64,000 bases of DNA from Clostridium septicum (GTDB lineage: Bacteria; Bacillota; Clostridia; Clostridiales; Clostridiaceae), in NCBI RefSeq assembly GCF_003606265.1, contig NZ_CP023671.1, forward strand, positions 1,240,001-1,304,000, read 5' to 3'. Position numbers and translations under genes: made by a program. Below the pieces are notes generated by a model. It was given only the letters and a program-made list of their open reading frames with translations. It did no database searches and was not told the origin of the DNA. Positions 38,496 to 48,539 of the stretch are shown in pieces; position 1 is the stretch's first letter; each line of letters opens with the position of its first letter.

Positions 38496-38999
38496 CTACG
38501 CTAATGCGTCCTTAAGTATAGCTTTATTTTCCTCACTAATATTATTAACTCTTAATCCTACAAGTGATTTATTGGCATCTAGATAGAAATTAACATTATG
38601 ATTTTGTAAGCAATTACTAATTTCATTTTCTGAAAATATTATACTTACACTTTTACTTTCTATATATACTTTTAATATCCCATTTTCATCTGTATAAATT
38701 TCATTGTTAATATTTTCTAATTCTAATATAGGACTTCCTTTAACTATATTAAAGTTGTCTTCATAATAATTATCTACTTCATATACATTTTTACATATAG
38801 TTAATGTTATAGAACGTACATCTTTCTTATACTGCCCTATTCCTATTTCTATTAATGAGCCACTAAAATCTCCTGTTCTCCAGTATATAGTTGGTTCTTT
38901 TGAAATATTCCACACTCCAAATTCTATATTTATTGGTGTATATATATCGAATTCAATATTTTCTTTTTTAGTTTCTTCATGTTTAAATACTTTTAACAT
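38496..38999 (-). CDS. Cassette S immunity protein, unrecognised
   Basis: A 167-aa beta-rich protein (PTIYWRTGDFSGSLIEIGIG; VRSITLTICKNVYEVDNYYE) ending in a helix. It follows toxin tip S by 24 nt. Function is inferred from its place. It has an AAAGGTAG site, weaker than in other cassettes. Confidence 0.65.
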   Translation of the reverse strand: MLKVFKHEETKKENIEFDIYTPINIEFGVWNISKEPTIYWRTGDFSGSLIEIGIGQYKKDVRSITLTICKNVYEVDNYYEDNFNIVKGSPILELENINNEIYTDENGILKVYIESKSVSIIFSENEISNCLQNHNVNFYLDANKSLVGLRVNNISEENKAILKDALA

Positions 39000-39023
39000 C
39001 TTATACCACTACCTTTCATTTAG

Positions 39024-39381
39024 CTATGGTCTATACACAGCATGTTTTATTACTGGCAATAACCCATCCCCTCTTGGTTTACTAAAAATCAATTCCCAAT
39101 TTCCTGAATTCATAATTTCATCATACTTAACACCTTGCTTAACTGCACCTGAAACTGAGTTTTGAAAGCTTGATAGTAGAGTTTGGCTATTTATAGGCAT
39201 TCCGTGTGACATAGGGTCTCTTGTTATATATTCAACCATATGCTTCGTACCATTTGGATGTACCCAGAACTTTTCTCCACTAGCTGTTAATTCGAATGAT
39301 TTAGGTATTTTAGTACCATCATACATAGGCTGAGTAATCTTTATATTATCCCATACTGTCTTACTAGCATTACCCGCCCCC
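39024..39381 (-). CDS. Cassette S silent toxin tip joined to an IS110 remnant
   Basis: The frame runs from the hinge (KGAGNASKTVWDNIKITQP) and the first ATG is at 39326. The tip has KIPKSFELTASGEKFWVHPN then GTKHMVEYITRDPMSHG and GNWELIFSKPRGDGLLPVIK, ending HAVYRP. The 'TKHM-EY' and 'W-----GD--PVI-HA' blocks occur in a widespread small toxin tip that I believe to be an RNase, but I cannot prove it. The handle is missing, replaced by an IS110 type A right end. Confidence 0.65.
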
Positions 39382-39640
39382 TTGGGGCAGAGTCTGTCTT
39401 ATTATTTTTAGTGGTAGAGTTAAGTATTTTCAACCCTTCCAACAGTTTTAAGACTACTTTCAACTACTTATCATTTTTCTGTTATGTAGTTACTTTTTCA
39501 GCCTTAATTTTCCTTAATCTGTTAACCTTATTTTATCATGCTACCTCTTTTATTTCTACAGTAGGCATTACATATTTACTTTTATTTTTCATAATCCCGT
39601 AGAGTTCTCTATTACCTTGTTTACTCTTTTTATCTTTTTC
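39382..39640 (-). mobile_element. IS110 type A remnant (right end and transposase tail)
   Basis: It matches the right end of the intact type A elements (GGGGCAGAGTCTGTC at the hinge), then the last transposase codons (YVMPTVEIKEVA-like). It then jumps within the transposase to the KDKKSKQGNR region and stops. The rest of the element and any recombinase are deleted. Confidence 0.8.
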
Positions 39641-40161
39641 TTTACCTATTTATCTTTTCTTCAATTTCTTCTATCTTTATTTATTTTTATTGAAATAGAC
39701 TTTATGTCTATTTCAATTATTACTTTCCTTTAGGTTCTTGTTCCCCCCTATCACCCCGTTGTTCTTTCCCAGTCCCGAGTTCCTATTTCCAAGTTCCATT
39801 ATTTATATGTTTTATCTTTTCAATTCTTTTTATTTTTAAGTGAGACTCTAAATTTTACATTTAGCTAGTCGAACTTACACCTACGAATGCATATGAGTAG
39901 TGTGTTTCCTTTTATAGCTTTTCCCCTACATATTATATGTTCTGAATTCCCCTCGATTTCAAGTGGAATTATTGAGTCTAGGATTTCCTTGCCTTTCAGC
40001 TTACGGTAGTTTTCAATCCTAGTTATATTGGCTTTTATAATTATTTCAGTGCATGAAAAAAAGATTAATGCTCCATTACTGAAACATTAACCTTTTTAAC
40101 TTCTTTCACTACATTATTTAGATTATGCAGTTAAAATCCCTTCTATATTTCACTTTTTTAA
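39641..40161 (-). repeat. Intercassette region: hairpin, G-tracts, J2, type C terminator, site
   Basis: A 12-bp hairpin (ATTGAAATAGAC with GTCTATTTCAAT, 39689-39717), a C-rich block (39744-39761 on +), J2 (39830-39910), a type C hairpin (40056-40097) and the 24-bp site 40108-40131 (centre TTTAGA). No gene is seen. Confidence 0.78.
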
Positions 40162-40566
40162 TTATGGCTTTAAACTAAGGATATATTCAATTCTTGATTT
40201 TGCACCATAACTTGATTCTATAATTTTATAATTTTTAAGTTCCATTAACTCTTTACATTCACGTATATCTTGTAATAATTGTTCTATATCCTGTTTCTTA
40301 ATATCATCTTCAAAATCAGTACAATTGATATACATGTCTAGCTTATCATATATAAAATCTGGTATCTCTTTTAATTTAAAACACTCAATCGCAGTACAAA
40401 TATAATATGTAGTTTTAGTAAACATATTGTAGTTTAATCTTCTCCATTCTTCTTCAAATGTTTTAGCTGCCGCTTGAGGTGCTGTAAACCCATCCTCTTC
40501 TACATATTCTTCAAAACTATACACAATAGAATCTTTAATACTTTCATATTCAACACTAAAATTCAT
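40162..40566 (-). CDS. Cassette T immunity: Imm3-like, divergent
   Basis: A 134-aa helical protein: SIVYSFEEYVEEDGFTAPQA then AAKTFEEEWRRLNYNMF, and DIEQLLQDIRECKELM near the end. The pattern fits the Imm3-like proteins of cassettes D, H and K, and like them it follows a deaminase tip. It has an AGGAGG ribosome site. Confidence 0.72.
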   Translation of the reverse strand: MNFSVEYESIKDSIVYSFEEYVEEDGFTAPQAAAKTFEEEWRRLNYNMFTKTTYYICTAIECFKLKEIPDFIYDKLDMYINCTDFEDDIKKQDIEQLLQDIRECKELMELKNYKIIESSYGAKSRIEYILSLKP

Positions 40567-40593
40567 TTAATAAACCTCCTTAAACTTCTCCTT

Positions 40594-41120
40594 TTATGGA
40601 GTTACAGTATTATTGGTAAAGATATTTAACTTTATATTAGGATACGTTGCTCTAAATTCTAATATAATATTTGTACAACTTTGGCATGTATCTAACTCTG
40701 TGAAAAGATTAACTTCCCCTTTAATATTTTTATCTTTTATTTTAGAAGCTATGTCTTCAAGAATCTTGGCTTCTGTATCATTATATCTTGGAAACTCATC
40801 TACCACATAATTTTTAAAGATACGCTCACTTTCTGCTGGTGTATATGAAAAATCCATAACATCAGCTCCTAAACTATCTATGGAATGAATTTGACTATGA
40901 GCACTAAATTCTTTTTTTATACCTGGTATATTAACATCTGCTGTTGCAACATTCCCCAGCTCTAACTTATCAATTCTTCTATCTATTTTTTTCCGCTGTG
41001 TATTAGATAAATTAATATATTCATCAGAATTTTTGAATGTTGTTATCGAATCATATAGTTTTGTTCTTACGACTTTAGATTCATCTCTCAATAAGTTACC
41101 AATAGGTTTAGCCGCCCCCC
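40594..41120 (-). CDS. Cassette T silent toxin: deaminase-type tip
   Basis: The most complete deaminase tip in the array, open from the hinge at 41120 (first start at 41091). Blocks: TADVNIPGIKKEFSAHSQIH, RYNDTEAKILEDIASKIKDK with the catalytic Glu, and ELDTCQSCTNIILEFRATYP with two zinc Cys (CxxC but TC in place of PC). Such tips deaminate bases in nucleic acids. The handle is replaced by an intact IS110 type A element, so the frame has no secretion part or start signal. Confidence 0.75.
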
Positions 41121-41254
41121 TGGGGCAGAGTCTGTCTTTTCTATGAACCTAGTGTTTTCAATGCTTAGCATTACTTTTTCACTACTTCTAATCACTTACC
41201 ATTTTTAGTTTTATGTAGCTACTTTTCCAGTCTTAATCTGTTAATCCTATTTTA

Positions 41255-42484
41255 TCATGCTACTTCTTTTATTTCTACATTAGGCATTACATATTCGGTT
41301 TTATTCTTCATCATTCCATAGATAATGTTATTAAGCCTTCTCATTACACACACTAATGCTTGTATCTTGGTTTTACCTTCGGAAATCTTTCTCTTGTAGT
41401 ATTCTAGAAAAATTGGATTTCTAGGAGTTCCTTTCTTAGAGACTTGTATCTGTTGTACTGCTAGGAAGTAGAATACTCCGTAAAGCTCTCTATTACCTTG
41501 TTTACTCTTTTTATCTTTTCCTTTACCTGCTGAACTGAAATTTACTGGTGCTATTCCTGAAAATTTAGCTAGCTTATCAGCGTTACGGAATCTTTTTATA
41601 TCTCCTATGTGAGCAACAAGTGCTATTGCAGTTACAGTATCTACTCCTGGAATTGTTTCTAGCTTTAGGTCTAGTAATTTTAGTAGCTTCTTCATCTCTA
41701 CTTCAACCTTCTTTATTTCCTCATTCTTGAATGCAATGTCTCTTACAATGCTCTGAATGATGAAATCTCTAGACTCTTGGTATTCTCTTGTTGTATCTCC
41801 ATCACTTTCCACAATATCTAGTATCTCTTTAGCCTTTCTTGTGGAGCAACTGTTATGACTAGGTTTCCTTAGAAACTCTGCTAGTTCTTCATCGGTTACA
41901 CCTATTAGGTGTTTCGGTGATGGGTACTTCTCATAGAAAGCTAATGCAGTTTTACTATTCACATCAGAAAAAAATTTCTTATAGCTTGGGTAATTATAGT
42001 TTAGGTTCTCATGAAGTTGATTAGTCAACATTGTTACTGTTTTTACCATAGAATCTCTTCTATTAACCATCATTTTTATAGTCCAATATAGGTCTTGTGG
42101 ATTAGCATTTGGTAGTGTATCTAGCTTTCTTAAAAGTACTGATGCTATGCACTTAGCATCCCAATCATCACTCTTTTTAGTAGTTGGATAACTCATCCTT
42201 TCCATAAAGGAAAGTGCGGAATTAACTTCCTTTACTATCATTCCTCTTTCAATTAGAAATACTGCTAGACTTCTACCATAGCCATGAACATCTTCAAGTC
42301 CATATACTGGTATTAACTTCCCAGCTATCTTCTTTACCTTATTCATTAGTCTTGTGAAATCAGAAGGCTTATTTTCAATTGTTATTGAATCTAGCTTCTC
42401 ATCCCAACAATCAATTATTACAGCGGTATGGGTATCTTTATGTAGGTCTAATCCAACATATACATGATTTTGCTTTTTATGCAT
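41255..42484 (-). CDS. IS110-family transposase (type A)
   Basis: A 409-aa protein with the IS110 two-domain plan: an N-terminal RuvC-like DEDD domain (YVGLDLHKDTHTAVIIDCWD; YGLEDVHGYGRSLAVFLIER; KSDDWDAKCIASVLLRKLDT) and a C-terminal transposase domain (IPGVDTVTAIALVAHIGDIK; FSGIAPVNFSSAGKGKDKKS with the catalytic Ser). The enzyme works with a guide RNA to recombine element ends and target. Intact, with an AGGAG ribosome site. Confidence 0.93.
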   Translation of the reverse strand: MHKKQNHVYVGLDLHKDTHTAVIIDCWDEKLDSITIENKPSDFTRLMNKVKKIAGKLIPVYGLEDVHGYGRSLAVFLIERGMIVKEVNSALSFMERMSYPTTKKSDDWDAKCIASVLLRKLDTLPNANPQDLYWTIKMMVNRRDSMVKTVTMLTNQLHENLNYNYPSYKKFFSDVNSKTALAFYEKYPSPKHLIGVTDEELAEFLRKPSHNSCSTRKAKEILDIVESDGDTTREYQESRDFIIQSIVRDIAFKNEEIKKVEVEMKKLLKLLDLKLETIPGVDTVTAIALVAHIGDIKRFRNADKLAKFSGIAPVNFSSAGKGKDKKSKQGNRELYGVFYFLAVQQIQVSKKGTPRNPIFLEYYKRKISEGKTKIQALVCVMRRLNNIIYGMMKNKTEYVMPNVEIKEVA

Positions 42485-42617
42485 ATCTACTCACTCCTAT
42501 TCATTATTCTATGCAGGAACGCAGGCAACCTCAGTTTGAAGCATTCAATCAATTCTCTATGAGAACTATTGTGCATGGGGGCGAAAGCCAATCCGTTCTT
42601 GTTCTGCTAGAAGTAAT
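42485..42617 (-). ncRNA. Candidate bridge RNA of IS110 type A, copy 1
   Basis: A noncoding left end upstream of the transposase, strongly conserved with 48540-48672. A hairpin AATTCTC-TAT-GAGAACT here is AATTCTT-CTTT-AAGAATT in copy 2, so paired positions change together. The minus strand contains TTCGCCCCCATGC, whose CGCCCCC matches the hinge target. Confidence 0.5.
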
Positions 42618-43267
42618 GATGTAGTTTTCAATGAAATCATTATTGAATCTTCTACTTTGAGATATCCCACTCCCGCATTAATTACTATTTCTTTTAAGTT
42701 CATTATATCTGCTATTGAATTATATTTCTCATGCTTGAACCTTGATTTTATCTATGTTCATAGTGTCCCTAGGCTTCCTTAGCTTGTCCTTGTTCTACAA
42801 TTTCCAGTTAAGGACTTCCTAGGGTAAAAATCTTCAATTTCACTACTTTTTATTAACTTTATTTTTCACATCTTCAATTTTCTCTTTTTTGCTCTCTCTA
42901 CCTCCTATTTTCATTTTATTTTTCTTAGTAGTCTCTTTTTTCAATTTCCAATTCTTCAATGACATCTATTTCATCTGAAAATATCGACATTATCGTTATG
43001 ACGACATTACAGTCACAAAGATACTTTCTTTTTATCTTGGGTACATTGTGGACTGAATCGGGGCGTAGCTATTTCTGCTACAACCATTGATTTTACTAGA
43101 CTTGGGATAGTGGGTGCTTTACTTAGAAAATTTTATTTTATATTTCTTTTATTATTCAATTATTTTTTAGTCTTTTTTTATTGAATGAATGTATCCACCT
43201 ACTCAACCTATTGATTTATCTAGTTTTCTCCTTCCCACAATCCACCCAACTTCAATCCACATCTCCC
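42618..43267 (-). ncRNA. Structured noncoding tail of the recombinase unit
   Basis: No gene in 650 nt. On the minus strand GGGTGGATTGTGG (near 43250) can pair with CCACAATGTACCC (near 43045), and a terminator-like stretch with ATATCG/CGATAT (42978-43030) resembles the type B terminator. The second unit has the same plan at 48816-49439 with different paired bases. A function is unknown. Confidence 0.45.
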
Positions 43268-43411
43268 CTACTTGAACATATTAGGTAGATTTCTCCACAA
43301 TGTTGCTGACGCTACACCGCTAGCTTTTGCTATTTCTTCAACTGCTCCAAGTGATGACATTCCACTTAGTACAAGTAGTATTATTCTTGCAATTAGTATG
43401 GCTATTTCCAT
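43268..43411 (-). CDS. Small membrane protein of the recombinase unit, copy 1
   Basis: A 47-aa protein: a membrane-spanning N-terminus (MEIAILIARIILLVLSGMSS) and a charged tail (GAVEEIAKASGVASATLW). It starts after AAAGGGGATGA and lies 14 nt downstream of the 128-aa gene. The copy at 49440-49583 has the same length and conservative changes only, so it is a real gene. The function is unknown; it could be a regulator or small toxin of the mobile unit. Confidence 0.7.
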   Translation of the reverse strand: MEIAILIARIILLVLSGMSSLGAVEEIAKASGVASATLWRNLPNMFK

Positions 43412-43425
43412 CTTTTCATCCCCTT

Positions 43426-43812
43426 TCATATTTTATATTCCTTTAGAAAAACTTCATTTTCTGTGCCTAGTTTACCGATTTTATGGTATAAGGTTATTCC
43501 AAAGGAATCTCCTAGAATAAATGTTGATTTCATTATCTCAACATCATCTATTACAATTACTTCTGTGAACTCTGGTATTGATGTAATTTTCTTTGATTGC
43601 TTGTCTATTATGTTATATTTATTTAGAACTTCTATTGAATCATCATCTTCAAGTACTACTATGTCTCCAACTTCTTTTAGGTTGTACATCTTCCAGTATT
43701 TATCTACAACACTTTCAGCTATTTCTTGAAATTGTTGTAGTATTTCTTTCTTCAACTCCTTTGGAGTTATCTCGGCTTTCTCTATATCTTCTAATGTATT
43801 TATTATTATCAT
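43426..43812 (-). CDS. Unknown 128-aa protein of the recombinase unit, copy 1
   Basis: Acidic, beginning MIIINTLEDIEKAEITPKEL with a helical middle (ILQQFQEIAESVVDKYWKMY) and a beta-rich second half (VIVIDDVEIMKSTFILGDSF). It starts 14 nt after the recombinase stop with a GGAG site and is conserved at 49598-49984. It may assist or regulate the recombinase; I do not recognise a family. Confidence 0.8.
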   Translation of the reverse strand: MIIINTLEDIEKAEITPKELKKEILQQFQEIAESVVDKYWKMYNLKEVGDIVVLEDDDSIEVLNKYNIIDKQSKKITSIPEFTEVIVIDDVEIMKSTFILGDSFGITLYHKIGKLGTENEVFLKEYKI

Positions 43813-43826
43813 TTCTTCACTCCTCT

Positions 43827-44702
43827 CTACAGCAGATTTACTGCTTTTAGTTTTTCTTCTCTACTACTGTTAATGTAAAATGTTGCAGTAGTATCTACAC
43901 TACTATGACCTGCTAGCTTACTCACTGTTGAAATTGGCACTCCTCTATTTATTAGCCTTGTACAGAATGTATGCCTAAAGGTATGAGGTTTTAACTTATT
44001 TACCATTCCTATCTCATTAGTTAATTTTTCAAGCATTGTATTTATAGCATCTCTTCTTAATGCTCCTCTTTGACCTATTATTAGATATTCTGAATCTTTT
44101 ACATTGTAATCTCTGTCTTTGATGTATTCCTTAATTGCATCAGCTAACTCAAATTTAAGTGGTACTTCTCTAAACTTTCCTCCTTTACCGTATATCTTTA
44201 TTGAGTAGTTTAGGAAATCAATATCCTTTATCTTAATACTACATAATTCACTTACTCTAACTCCTGTGTAAAGTAGTAACATTACAATTACTTTATTTCT
44301 TTTACTTACCTTTGACTCGTTCTGAATGTAGAATAGTATTCTATCAACCTCCTTATCTGAATAAACTTCCACTTGTTTCTCCGACCCGTAGGCTATCTTT
44401 ACTCTGTCTTTAGAATTTTCTACAACTATTTCCTTCATTGCTCCAGTTGCTACAAGGTATCTATTTAGTGCATGAATACTATTTATCTTTTTATTGATTG
44501 TTGCTACCTCATAGTTACTCTCTACTAGAAAATTCTTGTAGCTTACTACGTAGAATCGTTGTAATGTACCATTGAATTCAACTCCTTTACTTCCTAGAAA
44601 TTCTATAAATGCTTTAATGTCACCAATATAACTTTCAATAGTTTTAGGACTCTTACCATCTTCAATTAGACTTACTTTGAAATTTTCTACTATCTCCTTC
44701 AT
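43827..44702 (-). CDS. Tyrosine recombinase (XerC1 type), copy 1
   Basis: About 291 aa. The N-terminal core-binding domain (SPKTIESYIGDIKAFIEFLG) is followed by a catalytic domain with all residues: Arg in YTGVRVSELCSIKI, Lys in YGKGGKFREVPLKF, His and Arg in PHTFRHTFCTRLIN, His in LAGHSSVDTTATF, and the Tyr nucleophile in ATFYINSS. It cuts and rejoins DNA at short inverted-arm sites. I chose the ATG at 44702 by comparison with copy 2; the preceding gene overlaps it. The 24-bp sites of the array are possible targets (inference). Confidence 0.93.
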   Translation of the reverse strand: MKEIVENFKVSLIEDGKSPKTIESYIGDIKAFIEFLGSKGVEFNGTLQRFYVVSYKNFLVESNYEVATINKKINSIHALNRYLVATGAMKEIVVENSKDRVKIAYGSEKQVEVYSDKEVDRILFYIQNESKVSKRNKVIVMLLLYTGVRVSELCSIKIKDIDFLNYSIKIYGKGGKFREVPLKFELADAIKEYIKDRDYNVKDSEYLIIGQRGALRRDAINTMLEKLTNEIGMVNKLKPHTFRHTFCTRLINRGVPISTVSKLAGHSSVDTTATFYINSSREEKLKAVNLL

Positions 44703-44961
44703 TATCATTACCCCTTTCAATCTTCTTTAATAGTTTTCTTATCCAATTCTCTGTATAGCCTAATTTCTTAGCTAGTTCTTTGCTATCGCCTACGGATTTA
44801 CCTTGAAGTTCCTTCATTACATAGGCTTTGGAATGTAACTTTATAGGAAAATTTACTTGTTGTCCTTTGAAGTATTCATGTATCTTTATAGTTACTTCTA
44901 AACCTAGTAATTCTATTAGTTCTTCATATATTCCATTGAAATCTGATTTATCTATACTCAA
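44662..44961 (-). CDS. Mor-like transcriptional regulator
   Basis: A 99-aa protein resembling the Mor activator family: GIYEELIELLGLEVTIKIHE, EYFKGQQVNFPIKLHSKAYV, then a helix-turn-helix KELAKKLGYTENWIRKLLKK. It overlaps the start of the recombinase gene, so the two are coupled and it probably controls the unit. The other recombinase copies lack it. It follows a terminator-like hairpin by 20 nt. Confidence 0.85.
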   Translation of the reverse strand: MSIDKSDFNGIYEELIELLGLEVTIKIHEYFKGQQVNFPIKLHSKAYVMKELQGKSVGDSKELAKKLGYTENWIRKLLKKIERGNDNEGDSRKFQSKSN

Positions 44962-44980
44962 TCCCTCCTTATTGAAATAT

Positions 44981-45020
44981 AAAAAGAGTTAATGCTTCCT
45001 AAATTAGAAACATTAACTCT
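44981..45020 (-). terminator. Terminator-like hairpin upstream of Mor/recombinase
   Basis: AGAGTTAATG pairs with CATTAACTCT, followed on the minus strand by T5. The same hairpin lies before the recombinases at 18725-18764 and 50904-50942. Its sequence (TTAATGTTTC loop side) is a relative of the type A cassette terminators. It insulates or attenuates expression of the unit. Confidence 0.65.
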
Positions 45021-46447
45021 GTTATCAGATTTATAATATATATTTATCATCTATCCTAAATTCAGTTGATTTAGCCTTTATTTACAGCTTTTCACTCTGA
45101 ATAGTATTATTATTCACATTTTATGAAATCTCTGTTTTTATCTACCTTATCATTGTTTTTTGATATATTTACCTTGATTGATGTATTGTATTTTTTAGTT
45201 ATCTATTCCATTGAGTGATTTTATTATTTATTGATTGGTTATCTATTACAATTTCTTCATTGAGTATTACTTTAGTTCTTATCTGATTAGATTTTATTAT
45301 TATTTATTCTGATTATTTTTTATTTATCAATTTATCTTTTCTTCAATTTCTTTATCCTTATTTATTTTTATTGAAATAGACTTTAGGTCTATTTCAATTC
45401 TTATCTTTCTCTAAGTTCTTATACCCCCCTATCCCCCCGTCGCTCTTTCTGAGCTCCTAGTTCCCAGTTCTTATATCCTAGTTCCAAATTCCATTATTTA
45501 TATGTTTCATCATTTCAATTCTTTTTATTTTTAAGTGAGACTCTAAATTTTACATTTAGCTAGTCGAACTTACACCTACGAATGCATATGAGTAGTGTGT
45601 TTCCTTTTATAGCTTTTCCCCTACATATTTTATGTTCCCAATTTTCCTCGATTTCAAGTGGAATTATAAGAGCTAGGATTTCCTTTGCTTTCAGCTTTCG
45701 GTATACTTTCACGCCTTTTTATCCTAGACTGTAAGATTATTCAATCTACTATTTAGATTACTTATTCATCAACTTATTGAAATACAGTTGATTCAACCTT
45801 TATTTACAGCTTTTTAGTCTTACTGCCACTCTTATTCACACTTTCTGAAATCTCTGCTTTATGATGTGCTATCATTGCTTTTTGACGTATCTGTCTCAAT
45901 TGATACATTGTATTTTTCAGTTCTCTGTTCCAATTGATGATTTTATTATTTATTATCTTTCTTCATTACTTATTACTTTACCAATTACTTAATTATTTAT
46001 TCTTTATTCTTTGATACTCAATTATTATTTCTTATTAGTCATTACTTATCTCTTCTTCAATTCTTAGCTTTCAGCTTATAGCGTTAGTGTAATTCTTGTT
46101 ATCTTGACTATTGAAAATATTGGTATTATTATCTACACTACTATTACCAAGGCAATTAAATGTAAAAAAATATCGACACTATTGTAGTATCGACATTTCA
46201 GTTGCAACGATATTTTCTTTTTATTTTAGGTTGAAAAGGGGGCATAAGTGGTAAAGATTTTAGAAAATATTTTTAGTTTCATCAACTAGAAATTACTTTT
46301 CAATTTTATCTGCCACTCTTCCCCCCTTTGCCCCCTATTCACTGCATTATTAAAATTATGAGGTGTTAAATTTTCTTCCTCTTATTGATTTAACTAGATT
46401 ATCATCCTGTTATATTTTATGCAGTTACTTAATTCTTTATTTTGCAG
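45021..46447 (-). repeat. Long noncoding region: leader, G-tracts, J2, type B element, site
   Basis: No gene is seen in 1.4 kb. It contains a recombinase leader (45060-45240), a 12-bp hairpin (45368-45398), a C-rich block (45424-45440 on +), J2 (45525-45605), a second copy of the leader sequence (45780-45930), a type B element (46164-46340, hairpin 46164-46216), the 24-bp site 46341-46364 (centre TTAAAA) and right-arm copies at 46416 and 46440. Confidence 0.75.
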
Positions 46448-46780
46448 TTAAATTTGCTCTCTGAAGTAAACACTAATTTCATCAAAAACATCATACTTAT
46501 TCTCTTCTGAAATCTCTCTGTCAATTAATTTCCCTATTTTATCACATACTGAATTCTTATTATAATCATTCATAATGAAATATCCTTTTCCTATCTCAAC
46601 CCCATCTCTTACTAACATTTTTTGAAGTTTTTTAGGACTTACAATATCAAATGAATATATTTCTGCTCCTATTTCATCTTTGAATCCAATATCTATTTGA
46701 CATGATAAGAAAAAATCATCTATATCATCCCAAATTTCATTAATTACATTATAAGCTTTTATCTCTAATTTCATTTCCAA
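46448..46780 (-). CDS. Cassette U immunity: Imm8-like
   Basis: A 110-aa protein: MEMKLEIKAYNVINEIWDDI, DIGFKDEIGAEIYSFDIVSP then KKLQKMLVRDGVEIGKGYFI, ending in an acidic helix. The 'IG----E-FSFDIVSPK-L' pattern is the Imm8 signature. It starts 4 nt after tip U with AGGAGG overlapping the stop region. Confidence 0.8.
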   Translation of the reverse strand: MEMKLEIKAYNVINEIWDDIDDFFLSCQIDIGFKDEIGAEIYSFDIVSPKKLQKMLVRDGVEIGKGYFIMNDYNKNSVCDKIGKLIDREISEENKYDVFDEISVYFREQI

Positions 46781-46784
46781 CCTC

Positions 46785-47154
46785 CTATTTACCTAAAATA
46801 TCAATATGGACATTCTTCAATTGCTTATTTGTTATGTCTCCAAATTCATTAATATACTTGTAGTTTTCTGTAAAATTAGCTCTCCACATTCCTTCTCTAG
46901 GTTTATACTGCATTCTAAAAGCTCTCATTCCATCATTACTTGAATATCCAATTACATTACCTGCATTATCAGTTATTGATTTATAGCCTTCACCAACCCA
47001 TGCTTTACCTGCATTAGTTGCAACATTCTCTGTAGCACTTCCTATAGTAGCCAGTCCTTTGTCCACATTCTTTACTCCTAATATAGTTTGTGTTTCACTT
47101 AAATTATCAACATAATTTGGATGCCACCATTTAGATTTAGGGTTACTTACCCCC
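46785..47154 (-). CDS. Cassette U silent toxin tip joined to IS110
   Basis: The frame is open from the hinge (GVSNPKSKWWHPNYVDNLSE) although the first ATG-like start is at 47066. The tip ends SSNDGMRAFRMQYKPREGMW then RANFTENYKYINEFG. I have seen this 'R-FR--YKP-EG-WRAN' end in other Firmicute toxins but cannot name an activity. The handle is replaced by IS110 type A copy 2. Confidence 0.62.
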
Positions 47155-47309
47155 TTGGGGCAGAGTCTGTCTTTTTATTTTTAGTGGTAGGATTTAGTGT
47201 TTTGAACCCTTTCCATAGTTTTAAGACCACTTCCAACTACTTATCATTTTTTCTGTTATGTAGTTACTTTTTTAGTTTTGCTTTTCCTTAATCTGTTAAC
47301 TTAATTTTA

Positions 47310-48539
47310 TCATGCAACCTCTTTTATTTCTACATTAGGCATCACATATTCAGTTTTATTTTTCATCATTCCGTAGATGATATTGTTAAGCCTTCTCATT
47401 ACACACACTAATGCTTGTATCTTGGTTTTACCTTCTGAAACTTTTCTCTTGTAGTATTCTAGGAAAACTGGATTTCTAGGAGTTCCTTTTTTAGAGACTT
47501 GTATCTGTTGCACTGCTAGGAAGTAGAACACTCCATATAGTCCTCTATTACCTTGTTTACTCTTTTTATCTTTTCCTTTACCTGCTGAACTGAAATTTAC
47601 TGGTGCTATTCCTGAAAATTTAGCTAGCTTATCAGCATTACGAAATCTTTTAATATCTCCTATATGAGCAACTAGTGCTATTGCAGTTATAGTATCTACT
47701 CCTGGAATTGTTTCTAGCTTTAAGTCTAGTAGTTTTAGTAGCTTTTTCATTTCTACCTCAACTTTCTTGATTTCCTCACTCTTGAATGTAATATCTCTTA
47801 CAATGCTCTGAATTATGAAATCTCTAGACTCTTGGTATTCTCTTGTTGTATCTCCATCACTTTCTACAATGTCTAAAATTTCTTTAGCCTTTCTTGTAGA
47901 ACAACTGTTATGACTAGGCTTTCTTAGAAATTCGCCTAAAGTTTCATCAGTTACACCTTGCAGGTGTTTCGGTGATGGGTACTTCTCATAGAATGCTAAT
48001 GCAGTTTTACTATTCACATCAGAAAAAAATTTCTTGTAGCTAGGGTAATTGTAATTTAGGCTTTCATGAAGTTGATTAGTTAGAGTTGTTACTGATTTTA
48101 CAATAGCATCTCTTCTATTAACCATCATCTTTATAGTCCAGTATAAATCTTGTGGATTAGCATCTGGCAGTGTGTCTAGCTTTCTTAGGAGAACTGATGC
48201 AATGCATTTAGCATCCCAATCATCACTCTTCTTAGTAGTTGGATAACTCATTCTTTCCATGAATGAAAGTGCTGAATTAACTTCCTTTACTATCATTCCT
48301 CTTTCAATTAGAAATACTGCTAGACTTCTACCATAGCCATGAACATCTTCAAGTCCATATACTGGTGTTAACTTACCAGCATGTTTTTTTACCTTATTCA
48401 TTAGTTTTGTGAAATCAGAAGGCTTATTTTCAATTGTTATTGAATCTATCTTCTCATCCCAGCAATCTATTATTACAGCGGTATGGGTATCTTTATGTAG
48501 GTCTAATCCAACATATATATGATTTTGCTTTTTATGCAT
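47310..48539 (-). CDS. IS110-family transposase (type A), copy 2
   Basis: A 409-aa protein nearly identical to 41255-42484, with the DEDD residues (YVGLDLHKDTHTAVIIDCWD) and the Ser-domain motif (FSGIAPVNFSSAGKGKDKKS) intact. Differences are scattered and conservative, so both copies appear to be under selection or to be recently duplicated. Confidence 0.93.
   Translation of the reverse strand: MHKKQNHIYVGLDLHKDTHTAVIIDCWDEKIDSITIENKPSDFTKLMNKVKKHAGKLTPVYGLEDVHGYGRSLAVFLIERGMIVKEVNSALSFMERMSYPTTKKSDDWDAKCIASVLLRKLDTLPDANPQDLYWTIKMMVNRRDAIVKSVTTLTNQLHESLNYNYPSYKKFFSDVNSKTALAFYEKYPSPKHLQGVTDETLGEFLRKPSHNSCSTRKAKEILDIVESDGDTTREYQESRDFIIQSIVRDITFKSEEIKKVEVEMKKLLKLLDLKLETIPGVDTITAIALVAHIGDIKRFRNADKLAKFSGIAPVNFSSAGKGKDKKSKQGNRGLYGVFYFLAVQQIQVSKKGTPRNPVFLEYYKRKVSEGKTKIQALVCVMRRLNNIIYGMMKNKTEYVMPNVEIKEVA

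Larger units (their letters stand above)
41121..42617 (-). mobile_element. IS110-family element type A, copy 1 (intact)
   Basis: About 1.5 kb: right end at the toxin T hinge (CCCCCC then TGGGGCAGAG), an intact transposase gene, and a noncoding left end that ends near AGAAGTAAT, where copies 1 and 2 diverge. It is over 90% like copy 2 by eye. No inverted or target repeats are visible, as expected for IS110. Confidence 0.85.

Noticed and set aside
42379..42624. Plus-strand 81-codon frames over the IS110 left ends
   Set aside because: They span the transposase start and the guide-RNA region, diverge at the end between copies and have no ribosome site.
43463..43850. Plus-strand frames opposite the 128-aa gene (also at 49635-50049)
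   Set aside because: Antisense shadows; the minus-strand gene has the ribosome site, operon context and conservative substitutions.
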